The notes beneath the pieces are model-generated. The model made no database searches and was not told the DNA's origin. It worked only from the letters and a program-made list of their open reading frames with translations. From Neotamlana nanhaiensis (lineage in GTDB: Bacteria > Bacteroidota > Bacteroidia > Flavobacteriales > Flavobacteriaceae), in assembly GCF_000943555.1 (NCBI RefSeq), contig NZ_JTDV01000002.1, positions 360,831 to 424,830 on the forward strand: a DNA stretch of 64,000 nt. Direction: 5' to 3'. Of this stretch, positions 9,474 to 18,229 are shown piece by piece (the stretch's first letter is position 1; each line of letters opens with the position of its first letter). A program made the translations under genes and the position numbers.

Positions 9474-10877
9474 ATGCGCTTAAAAACTCTATATTTTACC
9501 CTTATTTTAATTGGTTTCCAGTTAAAAATTTATGCGCAAACTTATATTCCAGATCCTAATTTTGAACAAGCTTTAATTGATTTAGGTTACGATACGTTGC
9601 CCTTAGACAGCTTTGTACTAACAGCAAACATTAGCAGTATTACCAATTTAGATATTGCCGAAAAAAATATAAGCGATTTAACAGGTATTGAAGATTTTAT
9701 AAACTTAACCAATTTAGATTGCTCGTTAAACCAAATTACAAGTTTAAACCTTTCAGCAAACACACTTTTAACCGAATTATACATAAACGACAATCAATTA
9801 ACCACAATTGATGTTTCTGCTTTAGCAGCTTTAAAAATATTTTGGTGCTTCAGTAATAATATAAATCAATTACAAGTAAATAATAATCCCAACTTAATTT
9901 CGCTGGTATGTTGGAATAATAATTTAACCACCTTAAATGTTAGCAATAATACCGCTTTAACCGTTTTAGTTTGCGAAGAAAATAATCTTACAAATCTTGA
10001 TATTTCTCAAAATTCAGCTTTAAACCGCTTGCAATGTGGTAACAACTTATTAAACAATTTAAACCTATTAAACAATACTAATTTAAGTTATTTAGCCTGC
10101 GAAAATAACCAATTAACAACGCTCGATGCTAGCCAAAACACAGCATTAAAAACTGTAATTTGCAATAATAATAACTTTAAAACCCTAGATTTTTCTATTA
10201 ATAATAGTCTGTCTTATGTAGATGTACAATCTAATGCATTGTGTACATTAAACCTTAAAAACGGTAATAATTCGGCAATAACATACCTGAATTTTAGCGA
10301 TAACAATTTTATTAATTGCGTTGTTGTAGATAATGAAAATGCCGATTTTAGCCATTGGCAACCCAATAATTTTACAAACTATACCAACACTGTTGATGAT
10401 TGCAGTGTTTTTGTTCCTGTTGATAAACTCGACAATTTTATTGGAAAAAGTTTCACCTTACCCAATTTAACTAATGGCAATTATTTTACTTTATCTGGAG
10501 GTGCAGGAAATCCTTTAACTGCAGGTGAAACAATTACAGCATCGCAAATAATTTATATTTACAACGAAACGATTTGCGATAGTAACGAATCGTATTTTAA
10601 TGTTTTAATTACCGATGCCGATTATTACATCCCTAAATATTTTACCCCAAATAACGATGGTAATCACGATTTATGGGAGATTTTAGATAATACCAATAGC
10701 ATTAACAACATTAGTATTTACAATAAATATGGTAAGCTTTTAAAACACTTACTTCCCGGTAATTTACAATGGGATGGCACTTTTAATGGTAACTATTTAC
10801 CAACCGACGATTATTGGTTTGTACTTGTTTTTAATTCTGGTGAAGTGTTACGAGGGCATTTTTCATTGAAGCGTTAG
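9474..10877 (+). CDS. Leucine/asparagine-rich repeat protein with T9SS type B sorting domain
   Basis: A 467-residue secreted protein (signal MRLKTLYFTLILIGFQLKIYAQ). Residues ~60-290 are irregular ~20-residue repeats of the form L-x-x-L-x-(C/V)-x-x-N-x-L, resembling a bacterial leucine-rich-repeat solenoid with frequent Cys and Asn. The last ~85 residues (YYIPKYFTPNNDGNHDLW... WDGTFNG... DDYWFVL) form the gliding motility-associated C-terminal (type B) sorting domain, which directs export through the type IX secretion system. The target of the repeat domain is unknown. Its end overlaps the convergent acetyltransferase by 4 bp. Confidence 0.85.
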   Translation: MRLKTLYFTLILIGFQLKIYAQTYIPDPNFEQALIDLGYDTLPLDSFVLTANISSITNLDIAEKNISDLTGIEDFINLTNLDCSLNQITSLNLSANTLLTELYINDNQLTTIDVSALAALKIFWCFSNNINQLQVNNNPNLISLVCWNNNLTTLNVSNNTALTVLVCEENNLTNLDISQNSALNRLQCGNNLLNNLNLLNNTNLSYLACENNQLTTLDASQNTALKTVICNNNNFKTLDFSINNSLSYVDVQSNALCTLNLKNGNNSAITYLNFSDNNFINCVVVDNENADFSHWQPNNFTNYTNTVDDCSVFVPVDKLDNFIGKSFTLPNLTNGNYFTLSGGAGNPLTAGETITASQIIYIYNETICDSNESYFNVLITDADYYIPKYFTPNNDGNHDLWEILDNTNSINNISIYNKYGKLLKHLLPGNLQWDGTFNGNYLPTDDYWFVLVFNSGEVLRGHFSLKR

Positions 10878-11317
10878 TTTTTTAACATCGCCACATGCGG
10901 AATTCCATCTTCTAAGTACTCCTCTCCTATTTCGTTGAATCCTAAATTATTATAGAACTTTTTTAAATAACATTGTGCCGAAATTTTAATTTCAGTTTCG
11001 TTAAAATAATTACTAACAGTAGCTATTGAAGCTTTCATTATATCGTAACCGTATTTATGTTTACGTTCGTTTTGTGCCACTACTACCCTACCAATGCTAG
11101 CTTTTTCAAAATAATCACCAGGTTTAAAAATGCGTGTATAAGCCACTATTTTTTCATTTTTAATTCCTAAAATATGAATGGCTTTTTGGTCTTTATAATC
11201 TATGTCTTGGTACACACAATCTTGCTCTACAACAAATGCTTCGCTTCGTAATTGAAGCAAATTATAAAGTTCGCTGGTAGTAAGTTGGTTAAAGGTTTTA
11301 GTTTGTATGGTTAGCAT
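10874..11317 (-). CDS. GNAT family N-acetyltransferase, ElaA-like
   Basis: A 147-residue acetyl-CoA-dependent acyltransferase. The N-terminal segment LRSEAFVVEQDCVYQDIDYKD is characteristic of the ElaA branch. The acetyl-CoA-binding strand-loop is IGRVVVAQNERKHKYGYDIMKAS. The C-terminal part (CYLKKFYNNLGFNEIGEEYLEDGIPHV) matches the family's usual end. It is cytoplasmic with unknown substrate. A palindromic repeat lies between it and the upstream CDF gene, so it may have its own transcript. Confidence 0.9.
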   Translation of the reverse strand: MLTIQTKTFNQLTTSELYNLLQLRSEAFVVEQDCVYQDIDYKDQKAIHILGIKNEKIVAYTRIFKPGDYFEKASIGRVVVAQNERKHKYGYDIMKASIATVSNYFNETEIKISAQCYLKKFYNNLGFNEIGEEYLEDGIPHVAMLKN

Positions 11318-11344
11318 CTATGAGTTTTATTAAAAATTAATGAT

Positions 11345-11411
11345 TGTCACCTTGAGCGTAGTCGAAAGGTTTTAAAAAAAGAATAAGGTTTCGACTGCGC
11401 TCAACCTGACA
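11345..11411. repeat. Intergenic palindromic repeat (TTGAGCG/GTCGAAA type)
   Basis: The left arm (from 11345: TGTCACCTTGAGCG...) and right arm (to 11411: ...CGCTCAACCTGACA) are imperfect inverted copies around an A-rich centre. Related partial copies occur at 17439-17464 and 43251-43320, so it belongs to a dispersed repeat family. It lies downstream of the CDF gene and could also act as a transcription terminator. Confidence 0.7.
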
Positions 11412-11443
11412 TTAAAAGTAATGTTCCGGCGTGTTAAACTAAA

Positions 11444-12361
11444 TCAATCCTGAACTATAATATCTTTTATATCGTCTTTGTTAAATTCTGGTTGAATGGT
11501 CACGTGGTTTATATCAAATTTTTCATGCAACAAAGCTTCAATAGTAACTAAAATTGCATCAAATTCTGTGATGTTAACATCTTCATTCAAATCTAAATGT
11601 GCTTCTAAATGCAATTCTTCATCACTTAAATTCCAGATGTGTACATGATGTAATTTTTTAACTTTTGGTAGTTTGTTAACTTCATTTACAACTTCTTTAA
11701 TATCAATATGTTCGGGCGTGAATAACATAATCATTTTAGTAGAAGATTTCAATAAAAAATATCCTACCCAAATTAAATATAAGGCTATTAAAAAGGTAAG
11801 TAAACTATCTACCCAAAATAGCTGAAAATATTTCATAAGCAAGCCACCAACTAAAACGGCAATACTTGCTAACATATCGGTTAATAAGTGTATGTAAGCC
11901 GATTTTATATTAATATTATTTCCCGATTGCTTTTTAAGTAAATACACGCTAAAGCCATTACCTAAAATAGCTACAATAGCCAGAATAATAACTAAATTAG
12001 ATTCAATAGTTTGCGGATTTTTAAAACGCTCGAAAGCTTCTTTAATTAAAATAACAGCAACTATTATTAAGGTAGATGCATTTATAAAAGCTGCTAAAAT
12101 TTCTGCTCGTTTGTAACCAAAAGTTCGATGCTCCGAAGCTTCCTTTTTTGCTAATTTATTAGCGATATAACTAACTACTAGCGATATAACATCGCTAAAA
12201 TTATGCAAAGCATCACTTAATAACGATAAGCTTCCAGAAACTAAACCGCCAATAACTTGAGCTACTGTAATAACTACATTTAATAATATAGATATTAACA
12301 AATTTCGCCCATTTAAATCGGGGTGTTGGTGCGAATGGTTATGCGAATGATTGTGTCCCAT
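11444..12361 (-). CDS. Cation diffusion facilitator (CDF) metal transporter
   Basis: A 305-residue inner-membrane divalent-metal/H+ antiporter, probably for Zn2+ or a similar ion. The N-terminus is His-rich (MGHNHSHNHSHQH), typical of zinc-handling CDFs. Six membrane helices carry the two metal-site motifs: SDALHNFSD in TM2 and HLLTDML in TM5. A cytoplasmic domain from about residue 205 includes HHVHIWNL and ends with HVTIQPE. It starts 5 bp after the rpiB stop codon, so the two form one transcript. The metal specificity is inferred only from the His-rich tail. Confidence 0.92.
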   Translation of the reverse strand: MGHNHSHNHSHQHPDLNGRNLLISILLNVVITVAQVIGGLVSGSLSLLSDALHNFSDVISLVVSYIANKLAKKEASEHRTFGYKRAEILAAFINASTLIIVAVILIKEAFERFKNPQTIESNLVIILAIVAILGNGFSVYLLKKQSGNNINIKSAYIHLLTDMLASIAVLVGGLLMKYFQLFWVDSLLTFLIALYLIWVGYFLLKSSTKMIMLFTPEHIDIKEVVNEVNKLPKVKKLHHVHIWNLSDEELHLEAHLDLNEDVNITEFDAILVTIEALLHEKFDINHVTIQPEFNKDDIKDIIVQD

Positions 12362-12366
12362 TCATA

Positions 12367-12801
12367 TTAACAAGATAATGGAATTTTATCGATGCGACGT
12401 TGGTGACGACCACCTTCAAACTCGGTATTTAAAAAGGTTTCTACCATTTCAACCGCTTGTTCAATAGCTGTAAAACGCGCTGGAATACAAATTACATTGG
12501 CATTATTATGACCACGAATAAGTTCTACAATTTCTTTGGTCCAACTTAAACCTGCACGAATACCTTGATGTTTATTAGCTGTAATAGCCACACCATTAGC
12601 ACTACCACAAATTAAAATGCCATAAGTGGCTGTTTTATTTTCAACATCGGTAGCAACAGGATGTACAAAATCGGCATAATCTACACTATCTTTATTATCG
12701 GTACCATGATTAATAACAGTATAACCTTTATCTTCAAGATATTTTACAATAGCATATTTATAATCGGTACCAGCGTGGTCGTTTCCTATAGAAATTGTCA
12801 T
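12367..12801 (-). CDS. rpiB: Ribose-5-phosphate isomerase B
   Basis: Interconverts ribose 5-phosphate and ribulose 5-phosphate in the pentose phosphate pathway. The 144 residues are normal for the RpiB/LacAB family. Recognised segments are GNDHAGTDYK at the N-terminus, the catalytic loop ICGSANGVAITANK with the active-site Cys, and HNNANVICIPAR. It is the first gene of a two-gene operon with the CDF transporter. A perfect TAnnTTTG box sits 26 bp upstream of the ATG. Confidence 0.93.
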   Translation of the reverse strand: MTISIGNDHAGTDYKYAIVKYLEDKGYTVINHGTDNKDSVDYADFVHPVATDVENKTATYGILICGSANGVAITANKHQGIRAGLSWTKEIVELIRGHNNANVICIPARFTAIEQAVEMVETFLNTEFEGGRHQRRIDKIPLSC

Positions 12802-12826
12802 TTTTTTATACTTTAATATATAGTTA

Positions 12827-12834
12827 CAAAGGTA
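12827..12834 (-). promoter_or_regulatory. Putative -7 promoter box for rpiB-CDF
   Basis: Read on the minus strand this is TACCTTTG, an exact match to TAnnTTTG, 26 bp before the rpiB ATG. No convincing -33 TTG is visible. Confidence 0.5.
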
Positions 12835-13332
12835 ACGAATTAGGATTTAGATAACTATTCAATAAAAAAACTTATCATTTATTTCAACATGTTAATAACC
12901 TCATGTTTTTTACAAAAGCTGTGTATTAGTTTTTCATTACCTGTTAATAACTGTTGATATGTTTATAAAACATTTATTTGGTTTTTATCTAAAAAATTAC
13001 AATCCGTAACATTTACGTAACATACAAATAAGTTAATGTAAATTTTTAGTTAACTTATAAGCACTAAAATGTGCAGTTATAAGCTATGTTAACTAAATAT
13101 TTTATTAAAAATTAACTGTTAGTTTTGTTATTAACAGCTGTTAATAGCAAATTAAAAAAGCTTTAAAATTAATAAGTTACGCATGTTTATAATTGTTAAT
13201 TAACTATCAATAGTTTTAAATAACATAATTTTCAAAATAAAACCTCAAAAAGTTATACCGCTATTAACAAACAATAATCATCATCAATATTTTTTTAAAA
13301 TTTTTAAAAGAAAAAGATATTATAATATATAG

Positions 13333-13341
13333 TGTGGATAA
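13333..13341 (-). promoter_or_regulatory. Consensus DnaA box
   Basis: TTATCCACA on the minus strand, the exact consensus 9-mer for DnaA binding, set in AT-rich DNA 157 bp before rnr. A single 9-mer can occur by chance; its weight comes from the surrounding cluster of degenerate copies. Confidence 0.5.
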
Positions 13342-13384
13342 CTTCAATTTAACATTAATTAAATCGTTTTAAATTTTATTATTG

Positions 13385-13392
13385 TAGCTTTG
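13385..13392 (+). promoter_or_regulatory. Putative -7 promoter box for rnr
   Basis: TAGCTTTG matches TAnnTTTG and is about 100 bp upstream of the rnr ATG, implying a long 5' leader. No clear TTG -33 box is found at 19 bp upstream. Confidence 0.4.
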
Positions 13393-13489
13393 TGTAAACA
13401 AATAGCTATTACTTCGCCTTTTTAAGCTATTTTTATAACAGGTTTCCTAACTGTTATTTTATTAGGAATTAAAAGATTACTCAAATTAT

Positions 13490-15718
13490 ATGAGCAGAAA
13501 AAGAAAAGGAAAATCCAGAAAAAACGGTATTTCCAACCTTACAAATACAATTTTAAGCATTTTAAAAAAAGAACGTAATCAGGCGTTTAACTACAAACAA
13601 ATAGCGGCTAAACTTGGTGTAAATGATGCCAGTAGCCGTAATCAAATTATAAAAACCTTAGCTAAACTTGCTGCGAAACAAGAAATACAAGAAGTAGATC
13701 GTGGTAAATTTAAAGCTGTTATTAACACCGAATATTATACCGGTATTTTAGATTTATCTTCTCGTGGATCTGGATATATTATTTGTGACGAATTTGAAGA
13801 AGATATTTTTGTTGCTTCAAACAATATTAATCGTGCATTAAATGGTGACGAAGTAGAATTTTATCTGTACAAACGCCGTAAGCGTGGTAAAATGGAAGGT
13901 GAAATTACTCAAGTTTTAAAACGTGATAAAAGTGAGTATGTTGGTGTTATTCAGTTACATAGTAATTATGCATTTGTAATTGCCGATAGCACAAAAATGT
14001 ACAAAGATATTTTTGTACCTATTAACAAAACTTTTAATGCCGAAGATGGCGATAAAGTTTTAGTAAAGCTTGAAGACTGGCCAGAAAAAGCCGATTCGCC
14101 TTACGGAAAAGTAATTAAAGTACTTGGTAAACCAGGTGAACATAACACCGAAATTCATGCTATTTTAGCCGATTATGGTTTACCGAACGAGTTTCCCGAA
14201 GCTGTTGAAAACTATGCTAACGAGCTCGATACCTCTATAACTGAAGCCGAAATAGCTAAACGTCGTGATATGCGTAAGGATTTAACCTTTACAATAGATC
14301 CTAAAGACGCTAAAGATTTTGATGATGCTTTATCTTTTAAAAAACTTGAAAATGGTTTATTTGAGGTTGGTATTCACATTGCCGATGTATCTCATTACGT
14401 TAAAGAAGGTACTGTTTTAGACGATGAAGCTTACGAACGTGCTACATCGGTGTATTTAGTAGATAGAGTAGTGCCCATGCTTCCTGAAGTATTGTCTAAC
14501 AATGCTTGTTCGTTGCGTCCACATGAAGAAAAATATACTTTTTCGGCAGTGTTTACATTGAATGAAAAAGCCGAAATTAAAGACCAATGGTTTGGTAGAA
14601 CTGTAACTTACAGTGATGCTCGTTTTGCTTACGAAGAAGCCCAAGCTATTATTGAAAATAATTGCAATGTTGCGCTGAGCGCAGTAGAAGCGTCTAAAAT
14701 AAATACCGAAATTCCAGAAGAAGTTTCTTTAACAGGAAAAACATATCAAACACAACCCGAAATTGCCGAAGCGGTTTTAGTACTCGATAAATTGGCTAAA
14801 AAAATGCGTAGTGTTCGCATGCGTTCGGGAGCTATTTCGTTCGATAAAGTTGAAGTAAAATTCAATTTAGATGAAAACAACGATCCGGTTGGTGTATTCT
14901 TTAAAACCAGTAAAGATGCTAATAAGCTTATTGAAGAATTTATGCTGTTAGCAAACCGAAAAGTATCGGAATTTATTGGAAAACAGTCTCCTAAAAAAAC
15001 ATTTGTGTATCGTGTTCACGACGAGCCAGACGAAAGTAAACTAGCTAGTTTACAAGGTGTTGTAAAACGTTTTGGTTATAAACTCGATTTTAAAGATAGA
15101 AAATCTACTTCAGCTTCATTAAATAATTTATTAAAAGAGGTTGTTGGTAAAAAAGAGCAAAATTTAGTCGATACTTTAGCGATACGAAGTATGAGTAAGG
15201 CCGAATATTCTACGCAAAACATTGGGCATTATGGTTTAGCTTTCGATTATTACAGCCACTTTACATCGCCTATACGCCGTTATCCCGATGTCATGGCACA
15301 TCGATTACTTCAATGGTATTTAGATGGCGGAAAAAGCGCTAATGAAGATGCGTACGAAGAAAAATGTAAGCATTCTAGCGATATGGAAAACTTAGCCACA
15401 AAAGCCGAACGCGATTCTATTAAATACATGCAAATTCGTTTTATGGAAGATCATAAAGACGAAGACTTTGTAGGTGTTATTTCTGGTGTAACCGATTGGG
15501 GAATTTATGTTGAAATTATTTCGAATAAATGCGAAGGTATGGTAAGTGTGCGTGATATGACCGACGATCATTATGCATTCGATCAAGAACTTTACGCTAT
15601 GGTTGGTCGTAGTAATAAAATTATCTATCAGCTTGGTGACGAAGTTGTTGTAAAAGTTAAAAACACTGATTTAGTTAAAAAACACCTCGATTTTACTTTA
15701 ATAGGAAAGGTTGAATAA
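13490..15718 (+). CDS. rnr: Ribonuclease R
   Basis: A processive 3'-5' exoribonuclease of the RNB/RNase II superfamily, used in mRNA and structured-RNA decay. The 742 residues are standard. Order of domains: a basic N-terminal helix-turn-helix-like region (1-75), cold-shock-like OB folds (about 80-230), the RNB catalytic domain from about 260 with the Mg2+-binding acidic motif TIDPKDAKDFDDALSF, and a C-terminal S1 domain from about 655 (GVISGVTDWGIYVEI). HYGLAFDYYSHFTSPIRRYPD is the conserved RNB signature. It is monocistronic, with the AT-rich region upstream. Confidence 0.95.
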   Translation: MSRKRKGKSRKNGISNLTNTILSILKKERNQAFNYKQIAAKLGVNDASSRNQIIKTLAKLAAKQEIQEVDRGKFKAVINTEYYTGILDLSSRGSGYIICDEFEEDIFVASNNINRALNGDEVEFYLYKRRKRGKMEGEITQVLKRDKSEYVGVIQLHSNYAFVIADSTKMYKDIFVPINKTFNAEDGDKVLVKLEDWPEKADSPYGKVIKVLGKPGEHNTEIHAILADYGLPNEFPEAVENYANELDTSITEAEIAKRRDMRKDLTFTIDPKDAKDFDDALSFKKLENGLFEVGIHIADVSHYVKEGTVLDDEAYERATSVYLVDRVVPMLPEVLSNNACSLRPHEEKYTFSAVFTLNEKAEIKDQWFGRTVTYSDARFAYEEAQAIIENNCNVALSAVEASKINTEIPEEVSLTGKTYQTQPEIAEAVLVLDKLAKKMRSVRMRSGAISFDKVEVKFNLDENNDPVGVFFKTSKDANKLIEEFMLLANRKVSEFIGKQSPKKTFVYRVHDEPDESKLASLQGVVKRFGYKLDFKDRKSTSASLNNLLKEVVGKKEQNLVDTLAIRSMSKAEYSTQNIGHYGLAFDYYSHFTSPIRRYPDVMAHRLLQWYLDGGKSANEDAYEEKCKHSSDMENLATKAERDSIKYMQIRFMEDHKDEDFVGVISGVTDWGIYVEIISNKCEGMVSVRDMTDDHYAFDQELYAMVGRSNKIIYQLGDEVVVKVKNTDLVKKHLDFTLIGKVE

Positions 15719-15925
15719 GATAAATTATTAAGCCATATTATAATTTCAACTTCTTTAGTAATATTTTACGTAAATAATTAAGTATTATTTTTTATTAATA
15801 CTTAGTTATTTACTTAGTAAGTGTACTCAAATTTTATATAAAATCATTTAAATCCATTAATTTTAAGGTATTTGTAAAAATTTTAAATATGTATTAATGC
15901 AGTTTTTATATTGATAAAAAACATG

Positions 15926-15933
15926 TATGTTTG
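15926..15933 (+). promoter_or_regulatory. Putative -7 promoter box for the nitrate/nitrite transporter
   Basis: TATGTTTG fits TAnnTTTG, 62 bp before the ATG. A T-run sits at the -33 distance rather than a clear TTG. No obvious FNR-type TTGAT-N4-ATCAA site was seen nearby. Confidence 0.4.
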
Positions 15934-15995
15934 CGATATATAAGTATTTTCTAAGTATTATTACTTAATTATTTTAATTTAATCGCATTATTATC

Positions 15996-17351
15996 ATGGA
16001 TCATTTAAGTACAAGTAAAGCCACAAAAATTAAGCTTACCGATTTTAAAACTGTACAAATGCGTACATTTCATTTAAGTTGGATTGCTTTCTTTTTATGC
16101 TTTTTTGGTTGGTTTTCTCACGCACCATTAATGAAATCAACTATAGCATTAGATTTAGAATTAACTAAAGCGCAAACCACTTTAGCCTTTATAGCATCGG
16201 TTGGTGTTACCATTTTTGCACGTTTGTTAATTGGTTCGTTGTGCGATAAAATAGGACCTCGAAAAAGTTATGTTTACTTATTAGTATTTGGAGCGTTTGC
16301 TGTGGCAGGTTCGTCGTTTGCACATACTTGGGAAACCTATTTAATTTCAAGATTGGCCATAGGTGTTATAGGTGCTTCGTTTGTAATTACACAATATCAC
16401 ACTTCGGTGATGTTTGCTCCTAATGTTATTGGTATTGCAAATGCAACAACAGCCGGTTGGGGTAATTTAGGTGGTGGTGTTACAAATGCAGTAATGCCGT
16501 TAATTGCCTCAGGTGTTTTAGCTTTAGGTTTAGCTGAAGCGAATACGCAATGGCGAATTGCTATGTATGTTCCTGCAGTAATTATGTTGGTTGTAGCCTT
16601 TTTATATTGGAAATACACTACAGATTGTCCGAAAGGAAATTATACCGATTTACCAGAAGAAAGACCACAAGTTAAGAAAGGAGAAAAAGGATTGTTTTTA
16701 ACTGCAGCTTCAGATAAGCGTGTTTGGATTTTATTTTTAATGTATGCGGGTTGTTTTGGTATGGAATTGTTTGTTACAGGGAAAGCATCTACGTATTATC
16801 AAGAAAAGTTTGGTTTAAGTCAAGAATCGGCAGGTTTTATAGTGCTTTTCTTTGGAGCTATGAATTTGTTTGCACGTTCAACAGGTGGTTGGATTGCCGA
16901 TAAATTTGGAAAAAATTCGGGTCTTAATGGTCGTGTAAAAATATTGGTTTATGTTGTTATTGCTGAAGGTGCAGCTTTATTGTTATTCTCTCAAATGAAT
17001 GTTTTAGGATTTGCCGTTGCAAGTATGGTGTTCTTCTCCTTATTTGTACAAATGGCAGAAGGTGCAACTTATTCTGTTGTACCGTTTATTAATCGTAAAG
17101 CTTTAGGTGCAGTTTCTGGTATAGTTGGTGCTGGTGGTAATGTAGGTGCAGTGCTTTATGCACAGTATTTACTACGTAGTGGTTCTAGTTTACAAGAAGC
17201 ATTCTTTGCCTTTGGTTTTGTGGTAGCCGCTGTTGGATTTCTTGGTTTACTCGTAAAGTTTTCACCTCAAGAGGAGCAAGCTGCAAAAGACGAACAAAAG
17301 CGTATAGAAGATTTACAAAAAGTAGTAGATGCCTCCGTTGTTACCGCTTAA
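15996..17351 (+). CDS. narK: Nitrate/nitrite transporter, NNP family (NarK-like)
   Basis: A 451-residue, 12-helix major facilitator. Both glycine-rich NNP signature motifs are present: AGWGNLGGGVTNAVMP near residue 150 and GIVGAGGNVGAVLY near 370. The opening TM1 (FHLSWIAFFLCFFGWFSHAP) is typical of assimilatory bacterial nitrate/nitrite carriers. It probably imports nitrate or exchanges nitrate and nitrite. No nitrate or nitrite reductase gene lies in this window, so the partner enzymes are elsewhere. It ends before a strong bidirectional hairpin. Confidence 0.88.
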   Translation: MDHLSTSKATKIKLTDFKTVQMRTFHLSWIAFFLCFFGWFSHAPLMKSTIALDLELTKAQTTLAFIASVGVTIFARLLIGSLCDKIGPRKSYVYLLVFGAFAVAGSSFAHTWETYLISRLAIGVIGASFVITQYHTSVMFAPNVIGIANATTAGWGNLGGGVTNAVMPLIASGVLALGLAEANTQWRIAMYVPAVIMLVVAFLYWKYTTDCPKGNYTDLPEERPQVKKGEKGLFLTAASDKRVWILFLMYAGCFGMELFVTGKASTYYQEKFGLSQESAGFIVLFFGAMNLFARSTGGWIADKFGKNSGLNGRVKILVYVVIAEGAALLLFSQMNVLGFAVASMVFFSLFVQMAEGATYSVVPFINRKALGAVSGIVGAGGNVGAVLYAQYLLRSGSSLQEAFFAFGFVVAAVGFLGLLVKFSPQEEQAAKDEQKRIEDLQKVVDASVVTA

Positions 17352-17438
17352 GTTTTTAAATAGTATAAATTAACCTTAGTTCAATATGAAAATTATGAAA
17401 TAATAATCAAAAGCTAAATGATGATACAGTGACATTTG

Positions 17439-17464
17439 CCTTTCGACTACGCTCAACCAGACAA
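17439..17464. repeat. Partial copy of the palindromic intergenic repeat
   Basis: CCTTTCGACTACGCTCAACCAGACA resembles one arm of the element at 11345-11411. The other arm is absent. It sits just upstream of the bidirectional terminator. Confidence 0.5.
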
Positions 17465-17480
17465 AAAAAGTTAATTTATA

Positions 17481-17515
17481 AAAAAATCCTAGAATTTAAT
17501 TTCTAGGATTTTTTT
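17481..17515. terminator. Bidirectional terminator between narK and the HNH gene
   Basis: A perfect 14-bp inverted repeat (17481-17494 with 17501-17514; AAAAAATCCTAGAA and its complement) with a 6-nt loop. Flanking A and T runs let it terminate both convergent genes. Confidence 0.85.
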
Positions 17516-17527
17516 AGTTTTAATAAA

Positions 17528-18076
17528 TTAATATTCGGTTACCGAACTCCAATTTTCACCAGATTTTATGCGATATAATTGCATTTCGGAGATACCAAAT
17601 TGTTTTGCAATCATTTTTAAACGGGTTCTTCTATTTGGGTCGTTAATTTTACGTTTAATAAGTTTTACTTTATTTTCGGTAAGTTTTGCGTAAGTACGTT
17701 TTCTAGGTTTATTTTTATATTCTGGATTACTAAACTGATGCACCTCTTTTTCGCGTTTTGTAGCCCATTTTAAATTTTCAACACGGTTGTCGGTTTTATC
17801 GTAATTTAAATGAATGACGTAAATGCCATCATTTTGTTCTAAAAAATGCTGCGCAACTAGTTTGTGAATATATCTACTGGTAGATTTTCCGTTTAGTCTT
17901 TGTTTTAATGGTAAGTTTCTGTAACCGTTTATAAATGACTCTTTCACTAAAAATTCTTTTTCACCTTTACAATTTATAATACGACCATAATTCGATATTT
18001 TAAATTTTTCGTTTTCTGCAATAGCATCATCAAAAATTATATTCTTCCATTCTTCCTTCCAAAAGTCCCGTATCAT
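17528..18076 (-). CDS. NUMOD4 / HNH endonuclease-like protein
   Basis: A 182-residue stand-alone protein related to phage and homing HNH nucleases. The N-terminus (WKNIIFDDAIAENEKFKISNYGRIIN) is a NUMOD4-type DNA-binding motif. The centre holds an HNH_3-like core with VIHLNYDKTDNRVENLKWAT, retaining the His and the N-x-x-x-NL pattern. The C-terminal ~50 residues (LTENKVKLIKRKI... MIAKQFGISEMQLYRIKSGENW) look like a helix-turn-helix. Such genes are frequent, often as single inserted genes, in flavobacterial genomes. Whether it is an active nuclease is unknown. It is flanked by a terminator on one side and a degraded gene on the other. Confidence 0.8.
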   Translation of the reverse strand: MIRDFWKEEWKNIIFDDAIAENEKFKISNYGRIINCKGEKEFLVKESFINGYRNLPLKQRLNGKSTSRYIHKLVAQHFLEQNDGIYVIHLNYDKTDNRVENLKWATKREKEVHQFSNPEYKNKPRKRTYAKLTENKVKLIKRKINDPNRRTRLKMIAKQFGISEMQLYRIKSGENWSSVTEY

Positions 18077-18229
18077 GTGTTTTTATGTTTAGTTTATGAA
18101 AAAAATCAACTGCGTAATTTACATAAAATAAGGATATACTTAAAACGTTTCAACTAAAAACGACTGATTTTTAGTTATTTGAAAGAAATGAAATACATAT
18201 AAAATTTTACTTTTCTTAACAAATGTTAA

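Larger units (their letters stand above)
12802..13489. other. AT-rich intergenic region, candidate replication origin (oriC)
   Basis: A 688-bp gene-free stretch between divergent rpiB and rnr. It holds one exact DnaA box (TGTGGATAA, the complement of TTATCCACA, at 13333-13341). Related 9-mers are TGTTAATAA at 12890 and 12942, TGTTTATAA at 12960 and 13184, TTATTAACA at 13128 and TGTTAATAG at 13139. The last two lie in a perfect 18-bp palindrome (13129-13146). Long A/T tracts near 13280-13330 could serve as an unwinding element. The dnaA gene is not adjacent. The alternative is a long AT-rich leader for rnr. Confidence 0.4.

Noticed and set aside
15779-15804. TAAGTATTA/TAATACTTA inverted repeat after rnr as a terminator
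   Set aside because: The stem is almost purely A/T and expected by chance in this sequence; it lacks a clear downstream T-run.
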